The position numbers and the translations under genes are program-made. A DNA stretch of 64,000 bases, taken from the NCBI RefSeq assembly GCF_051465645.1, contig NZ_CP195790.1, forward strand, positions 4,526,001 to 4,590,000, written 5' to 3'. The DNA comes from Planctomicrobium sp051465645. Its GTDB lineage: Bacteria > Planctomycetota > Planctomycetia > Planctomycetales > Planctomycetaceae. The notes under the pieces were generated by a model. That model searched no databases. It worked only from the letters and a program-made list of their open reading frames with translations, and was not told where the DNA came from. Shown here piece after piece: positions 25,952 to 34,763 of this stretch (positions are counted from its first letter, which is position 1; the number at the start of each line of letters is the position of its first letter).

Positions 25952-26920
25952 ATGGCGAACCATCGCGTCCTGATTACTGATCATCCTTGGCCCGGCGGGA
26001 TCGAAATTGAGCAGCGCTTGTTGAAGCCATACGGCGTGGAAATCGTGGATGCGCCGGATGGTGACGAAGCGACTCTGATGCGTCTGGCCGAAGATGTCGA
26101 CGCCATTGCAACGTGTTGGGCGAAAGTCACTCCGAAGGTCATTGAGGCCGCCAAAAATTGTCGGATTATCTGCCGGATGGGAATCGGCCTCGACAATATC
26201 CATATCCCGACGGCAACAGAGAAGGGGATTCTCGTTACGAATATCCCTGACTATTGCGTTGAGGAAGTTGCAGACCATGCACTCGGGCTGCTGCTGGGTG
26301 TCATTCGCAATATCGGCTTCTTTCATCTCCGAACGAAGCGCGAGGAATACAACCTGCGAGCTGGCCCGACGATGCACCGGTTGCGTGGACGTACGCTCGG
26401 GTTGATCGGGTTTGGACGGACGGCTCAGGCTCTGTATGTCCGTGCAAAAGCGATGGGATTAGAGGTCGTTGCCACATCTCCGTCGCTCAATGATTACGAG
26501 ACAGGGTGTCGGATGGTGACGCTCGATGAATTGCTGGAGACATCAGACTATGTGTCTCTGCATGCTCCGTTAACAGACGAAAATTATCATCTGCTGAATG
26601 CGGAAACACTGGCTAAGGCGAAGCCGGGCGTGGTGGTTGTCAACACGTCTCGCGGACCATTGATTGATACCGCCGCTCTGTGGGACTCCATTCAAAGTGG
26701 TCAGGTATCCGGGGCAGGGCTGGATGTGTTTCAGCCAGAACCGCCTGATTTGAAAGATCCGATTTACGGTGATGAACGAGTGATTGTCACACCGCACGCG
26801 GCGTTTGTGTCAGAAGAATCATTGATTGAAATGCGAGAACGCGTTTCACATCAGATCGCCGCGACGCTCGTTGGAGAAGTTCCAGAAAACGTCCGGAATC
26901 CAGAAGTGCTCGGACGATAG
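25952..26920 (+). CDS. D-2-hydroxyacid dehydrogenase, CtBP-like
   Basis: 322 residues. The Rossmann nucleotide-binding motif GLIGFGRTAQ lies at about 150, the catalytic Arg in VVNTSRGP, the Glu in QPEPP and the His in VTPHAAF, in the order of the D-isomer-specific 2-hydroxyacid dehydrogenases (phosphoglycerate dehydrogenase, hydroxypyruvate reductase, C-terminal-binding protein). The N-terminus LITDHPWPGG and the motif CRMGIGLDNIHIPTATEKGI fit the CtBP subgroup. It oxidises a D-2-hydroxyacid with NAD(P); the substrate is unknown. No ACT domain, so not a full SerA. ATG start with only a weak GAGC upstream. Its TAG stop is the first triplet of repeat copy B. Confidence 0.85.
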   Translation: MANHRVLITDHPWPGGIEIEQRLLKPYGVEIVDAPDGDEATLMRLAEDVDAIATCWAKVTPKVIEAAKNCRIICRMGIGLDNIHIPTATEKGILVTNIPDYCVEEVADHALGLLLGVIRNIGFFHLRTKREEYNLRAGPTMHRLRGRTLGLIGFGRTAQALYVRAKAMGLEVVATSPSLNDYETGCRMVTLDELLETSDYVSLHAPLTDENYHLLNAETLAKAKPGVVVVNTSRGPLIDTAALWDSIQSGQVSGAGLDVFQPEPPDLKDPIYGDERVIVTPHAAFVSEESLIEMRERVSHQIAATLVGEVPENVRNPEVLGR

Positions 26921-27021
26921 AGCGGTTCTGGAACTGGTATAGCGTGACAGTCACGCGGCATTCAGATTTTCTCCTATCGAGAAAGCTGCTGCGCGGCCAC
27001 AAGATAGACCGATACGGTCTT
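26918..27021 (+). repeat. Dispersed ~104-bp repeat, copy B
   Basis: Same orientation as copy A. It keeps TTCTGGAACT, CACGCGG, ATTCAG, a perfect TTCTC..GAGAA hairpin, GCTGCTGCGCGGCCACAAGATAG and the terminal AGACCG-ATA-CGGTCT hairpin. The TAG stop of the dehydrogenase gene is its left edge. It lies between convergent genes. Confidence 0.85.
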
Positions 27022-27040
27022 GAGCGGTTGAAAACTCGAA

Positions 27041-27080
27041 AACGTCGCGTGTCGTTGTGAACGATCGCGACGTTTTTTTG
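27041..27080 (+). terminator. Strong terminator between convergent genes
   Basis: AACGTCGCG and CGCGACGTT form a 9-bp stem extended by an inner TCGTT/AACGA stem. The plus strand continues with TTTTTTTG, the minus strand with a shorter TTTTCG. It serves the dehydrogenase gene and perhaps the gene ending at 27127. Confidence 0.9.
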
Positions 27081-27126
27081 TGGATCGATAGCCGTTTGCG
27101 AGTGTGATTGAGCCGATCCTGCCGCG

Positions 27127-27651
27127 TTAACTTCTCTTTCGGAGAAACAACAGCGCGATTGCCGAGAACGCGATAACGGATGTGATTCCGCCGATTCCGC
27201 CAGCGAGCGTGGAGCGTGTGGCAATTCCCCGACTGGCGCCCTCTCCGCGAATAGCGACTTTGGGTTCGCGTGTCAGGTTGCCGTAGTTGCGGATTTTGGT
27301 GTCCCAGATCGGTCGAAAGCGTTCGAGGTCGACATCGGAAAAGGTCGTCTCAAGCTTTCGGAAAGTTTCAAGATCTTCCACGTCAAACTGGATCAGGACT
27401 CGTGTTTTGTCATCCGGGACGGGCCCGATTTCCAATTCATGGACGAGTGGGTCTGTGCGCAACTTCTCGATGTCGGCGATGTGCTTTTCTCGAAAGTCCT
27501 TCACGTCCTGCTCGGCCAGCCGCAATTCGCGGTTAAGAAGGAGTGCATACCCTCCCTGAAAGCCGGCGTATCCAGCGACGCTTGAGAAAATCAGAGCCAC
27601 GATGAATGGCCAGAACTTATTTGGAAGCGAATTTTTCTGAGTTCCGGTCAC
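27127..27651 (-). CDS. Small bitopic membrane protein of unknown function
   Basis: 174 residues from a GTG with GAGG 5 nt upstream. Hydrophobic segments at about 13-35 (FWPFIVALIFSSVAGYAGF) and 148-168 (ITSVIAFSAIALLFL) flank a soluble, charged domain of about 110 residues that contains VLIQFDVEDLETFRKLETTF. The C-terminus RKRS fits a cytoplasmic tail, which would put the central domain in the periplasm if the N-terminus is inside. No family recognised. It lies 121 bp after the start-proximal neighbour, the metalloprotease gene at 27773-28765 on the same strand, so co-transcription is possible. Confidence 0.7.
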   Translation of the reverse strand: MTGTQKNSLPNKFWPFIVALIFSSVAGYAGFQGGYALLLNRELRLAEQDVKDFREKHIADIEKLRTDPLVHELEIGPVPDDKTRVLIQFDVEDLETFRKLETTFSDVDLERFRPIWDTKIRNYGNLTREPKVAIRGEGASRGIATRSTLAGGIGGITSVIAFSAIALLFLRKRS

Positions 27652-27772
27652 TCTTTCCTCGATACGAATCGGCGTGATCTCTCAATGCAACAGGGGCAAC
27701 GACATCAACTGTCGGCGGGGCAATTTATCACTCCTCGCCCAAAACAGGTAGTCGAGGCGGATTGAGTTTGGG

Positions 27773-28765
27773 TCACTCTTTCCCATGGCTGCGATAGCGA
27801 TCACTGGCTCGTTGGAGGAAGCGACGCTCTGCGTCTGTGAGCGAGTTCATTCCGCTCTGATGAACCTTATCCAGCAATTCATCGACTCGCTGTTCCGTCT
27901 CGACACGCAGCAGATGTTCTTTTTCCTGCTTCTTTCGAGCTCTCTGCAGACGCCAACGTTCAAAGAAACCAGGCTGCCGAGGCTCGCGATCTGTGCGACC
28001 TTCCAGACTGGTGTACCCCTGCGAGAAGTCATAGCCCATAAAGGAGTCGTCGAGTGTTCTGGAAATTTGCGTGGCGAAATGCTCGTGCATCCCCAGCATC
28101 ATCAGGAACGATGCGAGCAGGATCAGGTCGATCGATTTCAGGAATGCGCCTGCCAGCGTCAGAAGAATGCAGAGCACCATCCCAACCCAAAGGGTTCCTG
28201 ATTTGGCGGTCTGACGTTCCCAGCTGAGCTTGGCAATGTGATACGCCATCTGCCCACCATCAAGTGGATAAATAGGCAGAAGGTTAAGGACAAGCAGCTT
28301 GAAGTTAATAGAAAATGTTAAGAGGAGCAGGGCCTGTGGAAGGTTTGTTTGCAGGCTGACTGCAGGTAGTGCCAGCAGTGAAAAACAGTCCCAGAATTGA
28401 GGGCTGCCCAGCATTGCAGGAAGGCAGCAGAGACAGATGACCAGGTTTGCTAACGGACCACTGAGAACAGTCCAGAACTCTGAGTAAAAATTCGGAGCAG
28501 GAGTGACTGAAGCGAGTCCCCCGAGAGGCCAGATGAGGATCTCATGCCCGGAGCCACCGGTTCTTCTGGCTGCGAAAATGTGGCCAAATTCGTGGAAAAT
28601 CAGGGCCACAAACAGTAAGCCTGTGACAAGCAGGCCGAGTTGAAGTCCCAAGTTGGCGCAGAAGAGGAGTGCCAGCAGTGGGAACAGAATACTCACTCGA
28701 ACATCGGTCTGAAAATACGTTCCGACCGGTACGCTTAGCCAGAGTGGATTCTGACGAATGTCCAT
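27773..28765 (-). CDS. Site-2-protease-like M50 membrane metalloprotease
   Basis: 330 residues. The zinc motif HEFGH (about 58-62) lies in a membrane helix, and the second metal ligand is in NLLPIYPLDGG (about 161-171), the LDG motif of M50 proteases. Six or so hydrophobic segments run to about 225. A charged tail (about 255-330) includes RVDELLDKVHQSGMNSLTDAERRFL, a short helical domain also found at the C-terminus of planctomycete rhomboid and S2P proteins. Family members cut membrane-bound anti-sigma factors or signal-peptide remnants within the membrane. No anti-sigma gene is adjacent. ATG start at 28763-28765. Confidence 0.88.
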   Translation of the reverse strand: MDIRQNPLWLSVPVGTYFQTDVRVSILFPLLALLFCANLGLQLGLLVTGLLFVALIFHEFGHIFAARRTGGSGHEILIWPLGGLASVTPAPNFYSEFWTVLSGPLANLVICLCCLPAMLGSPQFWDCFSLLALPAVSLQTNLPQALLLLTFSINFKLLVLNLLPIYPLDGGQMAYHIAKLSWERQTAKSGTLWVGMVLCILLTLAGAFLKSIDLILLASFLMMLGMHEHFATQISRTLDDSFMGYDFSQGYTSLEGRTDREPRQPGFFERWRLQRARKKQEKEHLLRVETEQRVDELLDKVHQSGMNSLTDAERRFLQRASDRYRSHGKE

Positions 28766-29429
28766 GGGCTCAGTGGGTTCTGGAGTGAATGCTAAATCAT
28801 AATTCAGGTGAAGAATGTCACATATCTGGCAATTAGCAGTTGACAGTCAGTTCAAATTCCAATCAGACCAATGTTCAACTTGAGAAGAAGAGTGACTTAA
28901 ATCATCTCAAGTCGTTGTCTCGTGCTTAATGAGCCTCGCTGAAATTAAAGGCGACAGTTCAAGTCGTTTCGCACTGGACATTGCGACGTGAGCGGAAAGA
29001 CTTGAGATGAGCTTTCGATTGCAGGGAAGCATCATTGTCATCATCAATCCTAACACTCAGGAAAACGAGAGACAATTCCCATCTTGTCTGGGAAATATCG
29101 AGTTTCTTCTGAACGGAGTGGAACCGGTATGACTGTCGTGACCAAACGTCATGGGTGTCTCGCGGCTGGTACTGCTCTTCTAAGAATGAGTTCGTTCCAC
29201 TTGGCGTAATTCGAGTTGGGAAATTATGGATTTTTTGCCAGTTCGGGGAATAATCGATTGTGGCGGGGTGAGAGTTGCGGCACGCTGATAGCTGGAATAT
29301 AAGCCAGTGAAGGCCGTTTGAGATGTCGCTGCTGTGAGCTGTGGGGCACCCAAAGGTATTGAGGGAAATGGCTTATTGCCGGACCTGCATCGAGTGAAGA
29401 TTCTCGCAAGATAGCGCGAATAAATTGCC
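28766..29429. other. Divergent intergenic region with repeated ACTTGAGA boxes
   Basis: About 660 bp between the metalloprotease gene (minus) and the AraC gene (plus). No gene is supported. ACTTGAGA occurs at 28878-28885 and 29000-29007 and inverted at 28905-28912; the last two are part of a perfect 11-bp inverted repeat (CATCTCAAGTC / GACTTGAGATG). TCAAGTCGTT also occurs twice (28907 and 28959). These may be regulator sites. Confidence 0.5.
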
Positions 29430-30356
29430 ATGAAACCTGCGTTTGAACAATTGCTTCCACCACCGGGTCAGTCATTTCGGTGTTTCAATCGCGAAACTCT
29501 GGCGATTGCACCACGCTGGCACTGTCATCCTGAAATCGAGCTGACGTATGTCGAGCGGGGCTCCGGGATTCGGGTCGTCGGCGACAACATCACGGACTAC
29601 CACGATCAGGATCTAGTCTTGCTGGGGGCAAATCTCCCGCATACTTGGCAGTCTGGGCAGTTTCAGGGGCAAAAAATTGACCAGCACCCTGCGGTCGTGA
29701 TCCAATTTCGGCAGGAGTTCTTAGGGGACTGTTTCTTTGCTGTTCCTGAGTTTCATGCCGTTCGATCCATGCTTGAAAAGTCGACACGTGGTCTGCGGTT
29801 CTCGACGGATGTCGCCGTTCGAGTTGGTCGGCGACTAAATGAATTACTTGAGGCCGCTCCAGCAGTTCGGCTGGTGCAGTTGATTGACTGTCTCCGTGAA
29901 CTTGCAGAAGGAGAGGAGCCTGTCCCGCTCGCGAGTGTTGGCTTCTCGACGTCACTCTCCCCGCAAACAGACAGTCGGGTGCAGCGTATTTGCTCCTTTA
30001 TCGCAGCAAATTACCGCGACGCTGACCTGACGCATCAGGTGTTGGCCGATCATGCAGGAATGAACGCGTCGGCGTTCAGTCGTTTTTTCCGCGAATCCAC
30101 CGGAAAAACGGCGATGAACTACATTGCTGAAATGCGGGTCAGCCTCGCGTGTCGCCTGTTGATTGAAACTGACATGGCGATTACGGAGATCTATCATCAA
30201 GCCGGATTTGCAAATACATCGAATTTCAACCGGCAGTTCCATCGCTTCCGAGAAATGTCGGCCAGAGAGTATCGAAAGCTTCATCGATCGGTCGCAGGCG
30301 AGAAATTTTCCGATTTTGAGGCAGAAGAGGTCGAAGTTGCTTCAGTAGATGCTTGA
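29430..30356 (+). CDS. AraC-family transcriptional regulator
   Basis: 308 residues. The N-terminal half is a cupin-like sensor (HCHPEIELTYVERGSG, about 32-47; GDNITDYHDQDLVLLGANLPHTW, about 50-72), as in sugar-responsive AraC proteins. The C-terminal 100 residues hold the two helix-turn-helix motifs (VLADHAGMNASAFSRFFRESTG and ITEIYHQAGFANTSNFNRQF) with the typical FR-x-x-x-x-x-P/SAREYR ending. It probably controls a carbohydrate or related pathway, perhaps its own gene, through the boxes in the upstream region (inference). ATG start; no strong ribosome-binding site. A 25-residue acidic tail follows the DNA-binding domain. Confidence 0.9.
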   Translation: MKPAFEQLLPPPGQSFRCFNRETLAIAPRWHCHPEIELTYVERGSGIRVVGDNITDYHDQDLVLLGANLPHTWQSGQFQGQKIDQHPAVVIQFRQEFLGDCFFAVPEFHAVRSMLEKSTRGLRFSTDVAVRVGRRLNELLEAAPAVRLVQLIDCLRELAEGEEPVPLASVGFSTSLSPQTDSRVQRICSFIAANYRDADLTHQVLADHAGMNASAFSRFFRESTGKTAMNYIAEMRVSLACRLLIETDMAITEIYHQAGFANTSNFNRQFHRFREMSAREYRKLHRSVAGEKFSDFEAEEVEVASVDA

Positions 30357-30376
30357 AAACAGGGGAGATCGGTGAT

Positions 30377-30458
30377 GCGATGGCTGGTTTAATCTCTTGT
30401 TGAGGCGGGGGTTCCGGAGAGATTTTAAAAACTCTTGAAGACTACCCCCAGCCATCGC
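30377..30458 (+). other. Nested inverted repeats upstream of tRNA-Gly
   Basis: GCGATGGCTGG (30377-30387) pairs perfectly with CCAGCCATCGC (30448-30458). Inside, TTTAATCTCT pairs with AGAGATT followed by TTAAA. It begins 20 bp past the AraC gene and ends 78 bp before the tRNA. It could be a terminator-like or processed RNA structure; no T-run follows the outer stem. Confidence 0.45.
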
Positions 30459-30536
30459 TTGACTGAACCTGAAAGGTGAACATAGACTCTGCACCTCCCC
30501 GCGGCGTCACGGCGATTTGCGGGAGAAATCTTGACT

Positions 30537-30609
30537 GCGGGTGTAGCTCAATTGGCAGAGCGCCACGTTGCCATCGTGGAGGCTGAGGGTTCGAGTCCCT
30601 TCACCCGCT
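30537..30609 (+). tRNA. tRNA-Gly(GCC)
   Basis: 73 nt fold into a full cloverleaf: acceptor GCGGGTG/CACCCGC, D stem GCTC/GAGC, anticodon stem CCACG/CGTGG with loop TTGCCAT (anticodon GCC), variable loop AGGCT, T stem GAGGG/CCCTT with TTCGAGT loop, discriminator T. CCA is not encoded and must be added after transcription. It lies 169 bp upstream of the trigger factor gene and may share a transcript with it. Confidence 0.97.
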
Positions 30610-30778
30610 TTTGGTGAATTTATCGTCAGTTGGACTCCGGTTCACTGGACAGTCGGCGGGTGAAGCCTGGCGGACTGGAAAACTGATTCCAAATCAGGCT
30701 TTCAACTTAAAAGCCCTTCATGGCCGGCCCGTGATCCTGAGTGGTCGCTGGCCGATTGTTGTTTGGGGGGGAGAAAAA

Positions 30779-32272
30779 ATGGCAGCTGAAGACATCACAT
30801 CGGACGTTGAAAATTCCGCAACCGGCGAGAATCCTTCCCGGATGGCTTTGGATGTAAAGATCGAAGACATCGGACCATGCAAAAAGCATGTTCGTGTCAG
30901 CGTTCCGCGTGCCTCGATCGACGACACCTTTTCTCTGATCCTGAAGGACTACACCGTTCGCGCTGCCGTTCCTGGCTTCCGCGTTGGTCACGTTCCTCCA
31001 GATCTGGTGAAAAAACGATTCAAATCAGAACTTTCTGAGCAAGTCAAGCAGCGCGTTCTGATGGCGAGCCTTGAGCAGCTCGGCGATGAATCTGAACTCG
31101 AGCCAATCAACGAGCCAAATCTGGACCTCGAATCAATCGAGATTCCGGAAACAGGTGACTTCGAATACGAATTCGACGTCGAAGTTCGCCCGCAGTTTGA
31201 TCTCCCCAAATACAAAGGGTTGAAGATCGACCGTCCGGCTCGTGACGTTGAAGACAACGACGTTGACGCTTACCTCGGCCGCTTCCTGGAGCAATACGGA
31301 CAACTCGTCCCGGTTGAAGCTCCAGCTCAGTCTGGCGACTACGTCACCGTTAATATTGAAATTACCCAGAACGGCCAGCCTGTTACCAAGATTGAAGACG
31401 AAAGCATCCGCGTTCGTTCAAAGCTGCGGTTCCAGGATGCTGAACTGGACGGCTTCGACAAGTTCATGGAAGGTGCAGTTGCTGGGGATTCCCGCGAAAC
31501 TGACCTGACCGTGTCGATGGAAGCAGACGCGATTGAACTGCGTGGCGAAGTTGTCCATGCAATCTTCACTGTTCTGGACGTCAAACGTCTGGAAACACCA
31601 ACTCTGGATGAAGAATTCCTTCTCCGAATTGGCGCGAGCTCAGAAGAAAATCTGCGTTCTCAGGTTAAGGGAATGCTTGATCGTCAGGTCAAGTACGAAC
31701 AGCGTCAATCATGCCGTCGTCAGGTTCTTGAGCAGATCACCGAATCTGCGAACTGGGAACTCCCGGAAGACCTCGTCAGCAAGCAGGTTGAAAACGCTCT
31801 TCGCCGTGAAATCCTGGAAATGCAACAGGCCGGGTTCACCTCAAAGGAAATTCTGGCTCGTGAAAACGAACTGCGTCAGCGTTCGTTGAGCATGACTCGC
31901 CAGAACCTGAAAGAGCACTTCGTTCTCGATCGTCTGGCTGAAGAAGAGAAGATCGAAGTCACCAGCGAAGACATCAATGCCGAAATCGGCATGATGGCTA
32001 TCTCCCGTGGCGAAAACCCACGTCGCGTTCGTGCTCGTATGTTCAAATCGGGCATGATCGAGAACCTCGAAGCTCAGATTCGTGAGCGTAAAGCTGTTGA
32101 CGTCATCCTCGACAATGCCGAGTTCGTTGACGTGGCGATGCCAAACGCTGTTGAATCTGAAGTTGAAGCGGTCAATCACTCCGTTTGCGGCAAAGCATCG
32201 GTTGAAGTCGACGGTGATGATCACGGCCACGACCATGATCACGACCACCACGGTCATGATCACGATCACTAA
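30779..32272 (+). CDS. tig: Trigger factor (ribosome-bound chaperone) with His-rich tail
   Basis: 497 residues from the ATG at 30779, supported by GGGGGGGAG upstream; an upstream in-frame extension to 30611 would overlap the tRNA region and is unlikely. Ribosome-binding N-domain with VPGFRVGHVPPDLVKKRF, which replaces the usual GFRxGKxP signature (about 60-80). A PPIase (FKBP-like) domain lies at about 185-270 (SGDYVTVNIEI; GAVAGDSRETDLTV), then the helical C-domain. The last 16 residues hold nine His and five Asp, a metal-binding type of tail that is not part of standard trigger factors. It folds nascent chains at the ribosome exit. It is followed by a terminator; the usual clpP/clpX neighbours are absent. 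Confidence 0.95.
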   Translation: MAAEDITSDVENSATGENPSRMALDVKIEDIGPCKKHVRVSVPRASIDDTFSLILKDYTVRAAVPGFRVGHVPPDLVKKRFKSELSEQVKQRVLMASLEQLGDESELEPINEPNLDLESIEIPETGDFEYEFDVEVRPQFDLPKYKGLKIDRPARDVEDNDVDAYLGRFLEQYGQLVPVEAPAQSGDYVTVNIEITQNGQPVTKIEDESIRVRSKLRFQDAELDGFDKFMEGAVAGDSRETDLTVSMEADAIELRGEVVHAIFTVLDVKRLETPTLDEEFLLRIGASSEENLRSQVKGMLDRQVKYEQRQSCRRQVLEQITESANWELPEDLVSKQVENALRREILEMQQAGFTSKEILARENELRQRSLSMTRQNLKEHFVLDRLAEEEKIEVTSEDINAEIGMMAISRGENPRRVRARMFKSGMIENLEAQIRERKAVDVILDNAEFVDVAMPNAVESEVEAVNHSVCGKASVEVDGDDHGHDHDHDHHGHDHDH

Positions 32273-32348
32273 TCAATTGCCGGTTGCTTTGAGATGTGAT
32301 TTCTCTTCATGAGTGTCACAGGCGAAGCGTACCGAGTATGAATATCCA

Positions 32349-32385
32349 GACCTCGCAGTGGTTTCACTGCGAGGTCTTTTCTTTT
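32349..32385 (+). terminator. Terminator of the trigger factor gene
   Basis: GACCTCGCAGTG / CACTGCGAGGTC, a perfect 12-bp stem with loop GTTT, followed by TTTTCTTTT. Confidence 0.95.
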
Positions 32386-32523
32386 GGTGACGGCCGGGGA
32401 TTGATTTCTCGAATCCGAAGCTCGAAACTGTGACTGCTTTGAGTTCCGAGGTTGTGGGTGATCTCGTTTGGAGTGGCCTTGAGATTTGTTGCCCCAGCGT
32501 CAGTAGTGGAAGAGGTCGGCGGA

Positions 32524-33315
32524 ATGGCTAATGTCTTGGATCGGATCATTGAGCAGAAGCGGCTCGATATCGCGAATGCTCAGTCAAAGCGATCGCTGGA
32601 CGAGTTGAAGTCTCTGGTGTCTGCAGCTCCGAAGCCTCGAAATTTTGTTGGTGCGCTGCTGGCGAAAAATCCCATGGGGTTAATTGCCGAGATTAAAAAG
32701 GCGTCTCCATCTGCCGGACTGATTCGGGCGGACTTCGACCCTGTCCAGATTGGGCAGATTTATGAAGACAATGGTGCTGCCTGTATTAGTGTGCTGACTG
32801 ATGAGCACTTTTTTCAGGGGCACTTGAGCTTTCTGGAACAAGTTCGGGCGGCTGTTTCGATTCCAGTTCTGCGAAAAGATTTCATTATTGACCCTTATCA
32901 GGTCTGGGAAGCACGCGCGAGCGGCGCGGATTGCATACTTCTCATTGCGGAATGTCTGGATGATGAGGCGCTTCAGGGGCTTTATCAGTTGGCTGCTGAA
33001 CTGGGAATGCAGTCTCTTGTGGAAGTGTATGACCCGGAAAATGTGGAGCGGGTTCTGAAATTGAATCCACCAATGATCGGGGTCAATAATCGTGACCTCA
33101 GGTCGTTTGTGACGGATCTTCAACATACGGTGCGATTGCGTCAGGCGATCCCGGATGATGTGCTCGTCATCGGGGAGAGTGGCATTCACACCAACGCTGA
33201 TGTGCAGATGCTGCAGGCGGCGGGTGTGCATGGAATTCTGGTGGGTGAATCGTTGATGCGATCACCTGATATTGCTTCGCGCGTTCGAGATTTGCTTGGC
33301 GCTGGTCGGTCGTAA
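32524..33315 (+). CDS. trpC: Indole-3-glycerol-phosphate synthase
   Basis: 263 residues from the ATG at 32524 (GAAGAGG about 9 nt upstream); a longer frame from 32452 adds a non-homologous leader. A (beta/alpha)8-barrel enzyme of tryptophan synthesis that cyclises CdRP to indole-glycerol phosphate. Signature stretches: MGLIAEIKKASPSAGLIRADFDP (catalytic Lys and substrate phosphate region), SVLTDEHFFQG, VLRKDFIID (catalytic Lys), LLIAECLDD, VGVNNRDL-type INNRDL written here as GVNNRDL, and ESGIHTNADV. Length is normal. It stands alone, without other trp genes, as is common in planctomycetes. Confidence 0.95.
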   Translation: MANVLDRIIEQKRLDIANAQSKRSLDELKSLVSAAPKPRNFVGALLAKNPMGLIAEIKKASPSAGLIRADFDPVQIGQIYEDNGAACISVLTDEHFFQGHLSFLEQVRAAVSIPVLRKDFIIDPYQVWEARASGADCILLIAECLDDEALQGLYQLAAELGMQSLVEVYDPENVERVLKLNPPMIGVNNRDLRSFVTDLQHTVRLRQAIPDDVLVIGESGIHTNADVQMLQAAGVHGILVGESLMRSPDIASRVRDLLGAGRS

Positions 33316-33428
33316 ACGAAAACGCATCCTTGGGTGTGTTGCGAGTTTTGTTTTGACTGGGAAGTTCAGGGGATCGAAGCAGATCTTGGGATAAGCCCGG
33401 TTTCTTTTACTATTACGAAGGATCTCCA

Positions 33429-34034
33429 GTGAGTCAGTCATCTGCTCCTGTTGAACACGTTCTTGTTGTCCCAACAAAGCTCTTTCATGAGTTAGGGCAT
33501 TTTCAGGGCTACACAACAGACGTTCAGTTTTATCTGGACACCCTGCTTGATCCGAGCAACGTCAGTTACCGCCCTCGTAATGAAGTTGAGGACGATCCGA
33601 GCTTCAAGCAGTTCATTCCGTACTGCATTTTTCGACATGAAGGTAAGGTCTTTTACTACACCCGAGGTAAGGAACAGGGTGAAGGCCGGTTGCATGCCAA
33701 GCGGTCAATCGGGATCGGTGGACATATTTCCGCAGAAGACCAGTTTTCCGGCAGCTCGGTCTATCGCGTTGCGATGCAGCGTGAAATCGAAGAGGAAGTG
33801 CATCTGGATTCAGGGTTTACGGAGAATTGTGTCGCTCTGATCAATGATGACCTGACCGAGGTCGGCAAGGTGCATTTAGGAGTAGTTCACATTTTTGATC
33901 TGGATGCGCCCAAAGTTCTCCCACGGGAAAAGTCGATTATCAACACAGGATTCGAAGAACCGTCAAAATTGGTTCAGCAGCGTGATCAGTTTGAAACGTG
34001 GTCACAGATCTGTTTCGAATTCCTCACGAGATAA
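33429..34034 (+). CDS. Nudix-like hydrolase family protein
   Basis: 201 residues from a GTG with AGGA about 6 nt upstream. The centre holds GIGGHISAEDQF...VAMQREIEEEV, which contains the REIEEEV core of the Nudix box with an enlarged spacing after the first Gly, and the start of the domain reads FIPYCIFRHEGKVFYYTRG. Nudix enzymes cleave nucleoside diphosphates linked to another moiety; here the box spacing is non-standard, so catalysis is less certain. The N-terminus (VLVVPTKLFHELGHFQGY) belongs to a group often annotated as phosphoesterase. Cytoplasmic. Not linked to other genes in an obvious operon. Confidence 0.7.
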   Translation: MSQSSAPVEHVLVVPTKLFHELGHFQGYTTDVQFYLDTLLDPSNVSYRPRNEVEDDPSFKQFIPYCIFRHEGKVFYYTRGKEQGEGRLHAKRSIGIGGHISAEDQFSGSSVYRVAMQREIEEEVHLDSGFTENCVALINDDLTEVGKVHLGVVHIFDLDAPKVLPREKSIINTGFEEPSKLVQQRDQFETWSQICFEFLTR

Positions 34035-34127
34035 TACAAGGTAGACGCAGCCGGTGTTTTGGGGCCCTTGCGGGGATTGCATGGGGAACACTCGTTTCGC
34101 TGCGGATAGACAAAGGAGTGTCGGTCG

Positions 34128-34763
34128 ATGAAATTGTTCAATCGCATGCTGCTGGTTGGTGCCCTGGTCGGGGCGGGAAGTGTCGTTGTTCCTGCTGCTC
34201 CAGTTGTGGCACAAGAGCAGGCTGCTGCTGACAGGGTCTCGATCGAGCAGGTAACGGAAATGATTTCTGCTCTGGGGATTCAGGCACAACGCAAAGGAAA
34301 TCGATGCGATTTTGCCTTCAATGCTCAGATGCAGGATCAGGAATGGGCACTGTCGATGTCGGTCGCTCTCAGCGAAGACGGACAGTCAGTCTGGTTGATT
34401 GCCTGGCTGGATGAACTTCCAAAGGCATCAAATGACGTTCCCCGTGGCGCTTTGCTGCGATTGCTGGCCAAGAACGATCAGCTCGGTGAAGGTAAGTTCT
34501 TCGCTTACATTCCCGGTAATCGTCGATTTGTCATGCAGCGATCGATTCAGAACACAGGTTTGACATCAGCCCGTCTTCGTCTGCTGTTGCAGGATTTGGG
34601 GACCAGCGTTGTTGATACTTACCCAATTTGGGCTGTGGTGAACTGGAGCCCAACCGGGATTCCAGCTGCACCTGTCTCAAGTCCAGGGGCTCCATCCACC
34701 AACGGGGCACCTGTTCAGACAGGGGTAAACGATTCCAAGTTTGAGCAACCGGTTCGCCGGTAA
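34128..34763 (+). CDS. Secreted protein, YbjN-like
   Basis: 211 residues. Signal peptide about 1-28 (LLVGALVGAGSVVVPAAPVVA-QE). The domain at about 35-165 (VSIEQVTEMISALGIQAQRKGNRCDFAFN...; VWLIAWLDELPKASNDVP; ALLRLLAKNDQLGEGKFFAYIPGNRRFVMQRSI) has the order of elements of the YbjN / type III secretion chaperone-like fold (inference by pattern). The tail of about 45 residues is Pro/Ser/Gly-rich and disordered. ATG with AGGAG about 9 nt upstream. It may bind another exported protein; no partner can be named. Confidence 0.65.
   Translation: MKLFNRMLLVGALVGAGSVVVPAAPVVAQEQAAADRVSIEQVTEMISALGIQAQRKGNRCDFAFNAQMQDQEWALSMSVALSEDGQSVWLIAWLDELPKASNDVPRGALLRLLAKNDQLGEGKFFAYIPGNRRFVMQRSIQNTGLTSARLRLLLQDLGTSVVDTYPIWAVVNWSPTGIPAAPVSSPGAPSTNGAPVQTGVNDSKFEQPVRR

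Noticed and set aside
30611..30778. 56-codon N-terminal extension of trigger factor
   Set aside because: It begins at the tRNA 3' end and lacks a site; the ATG at 30779 has a strong one.
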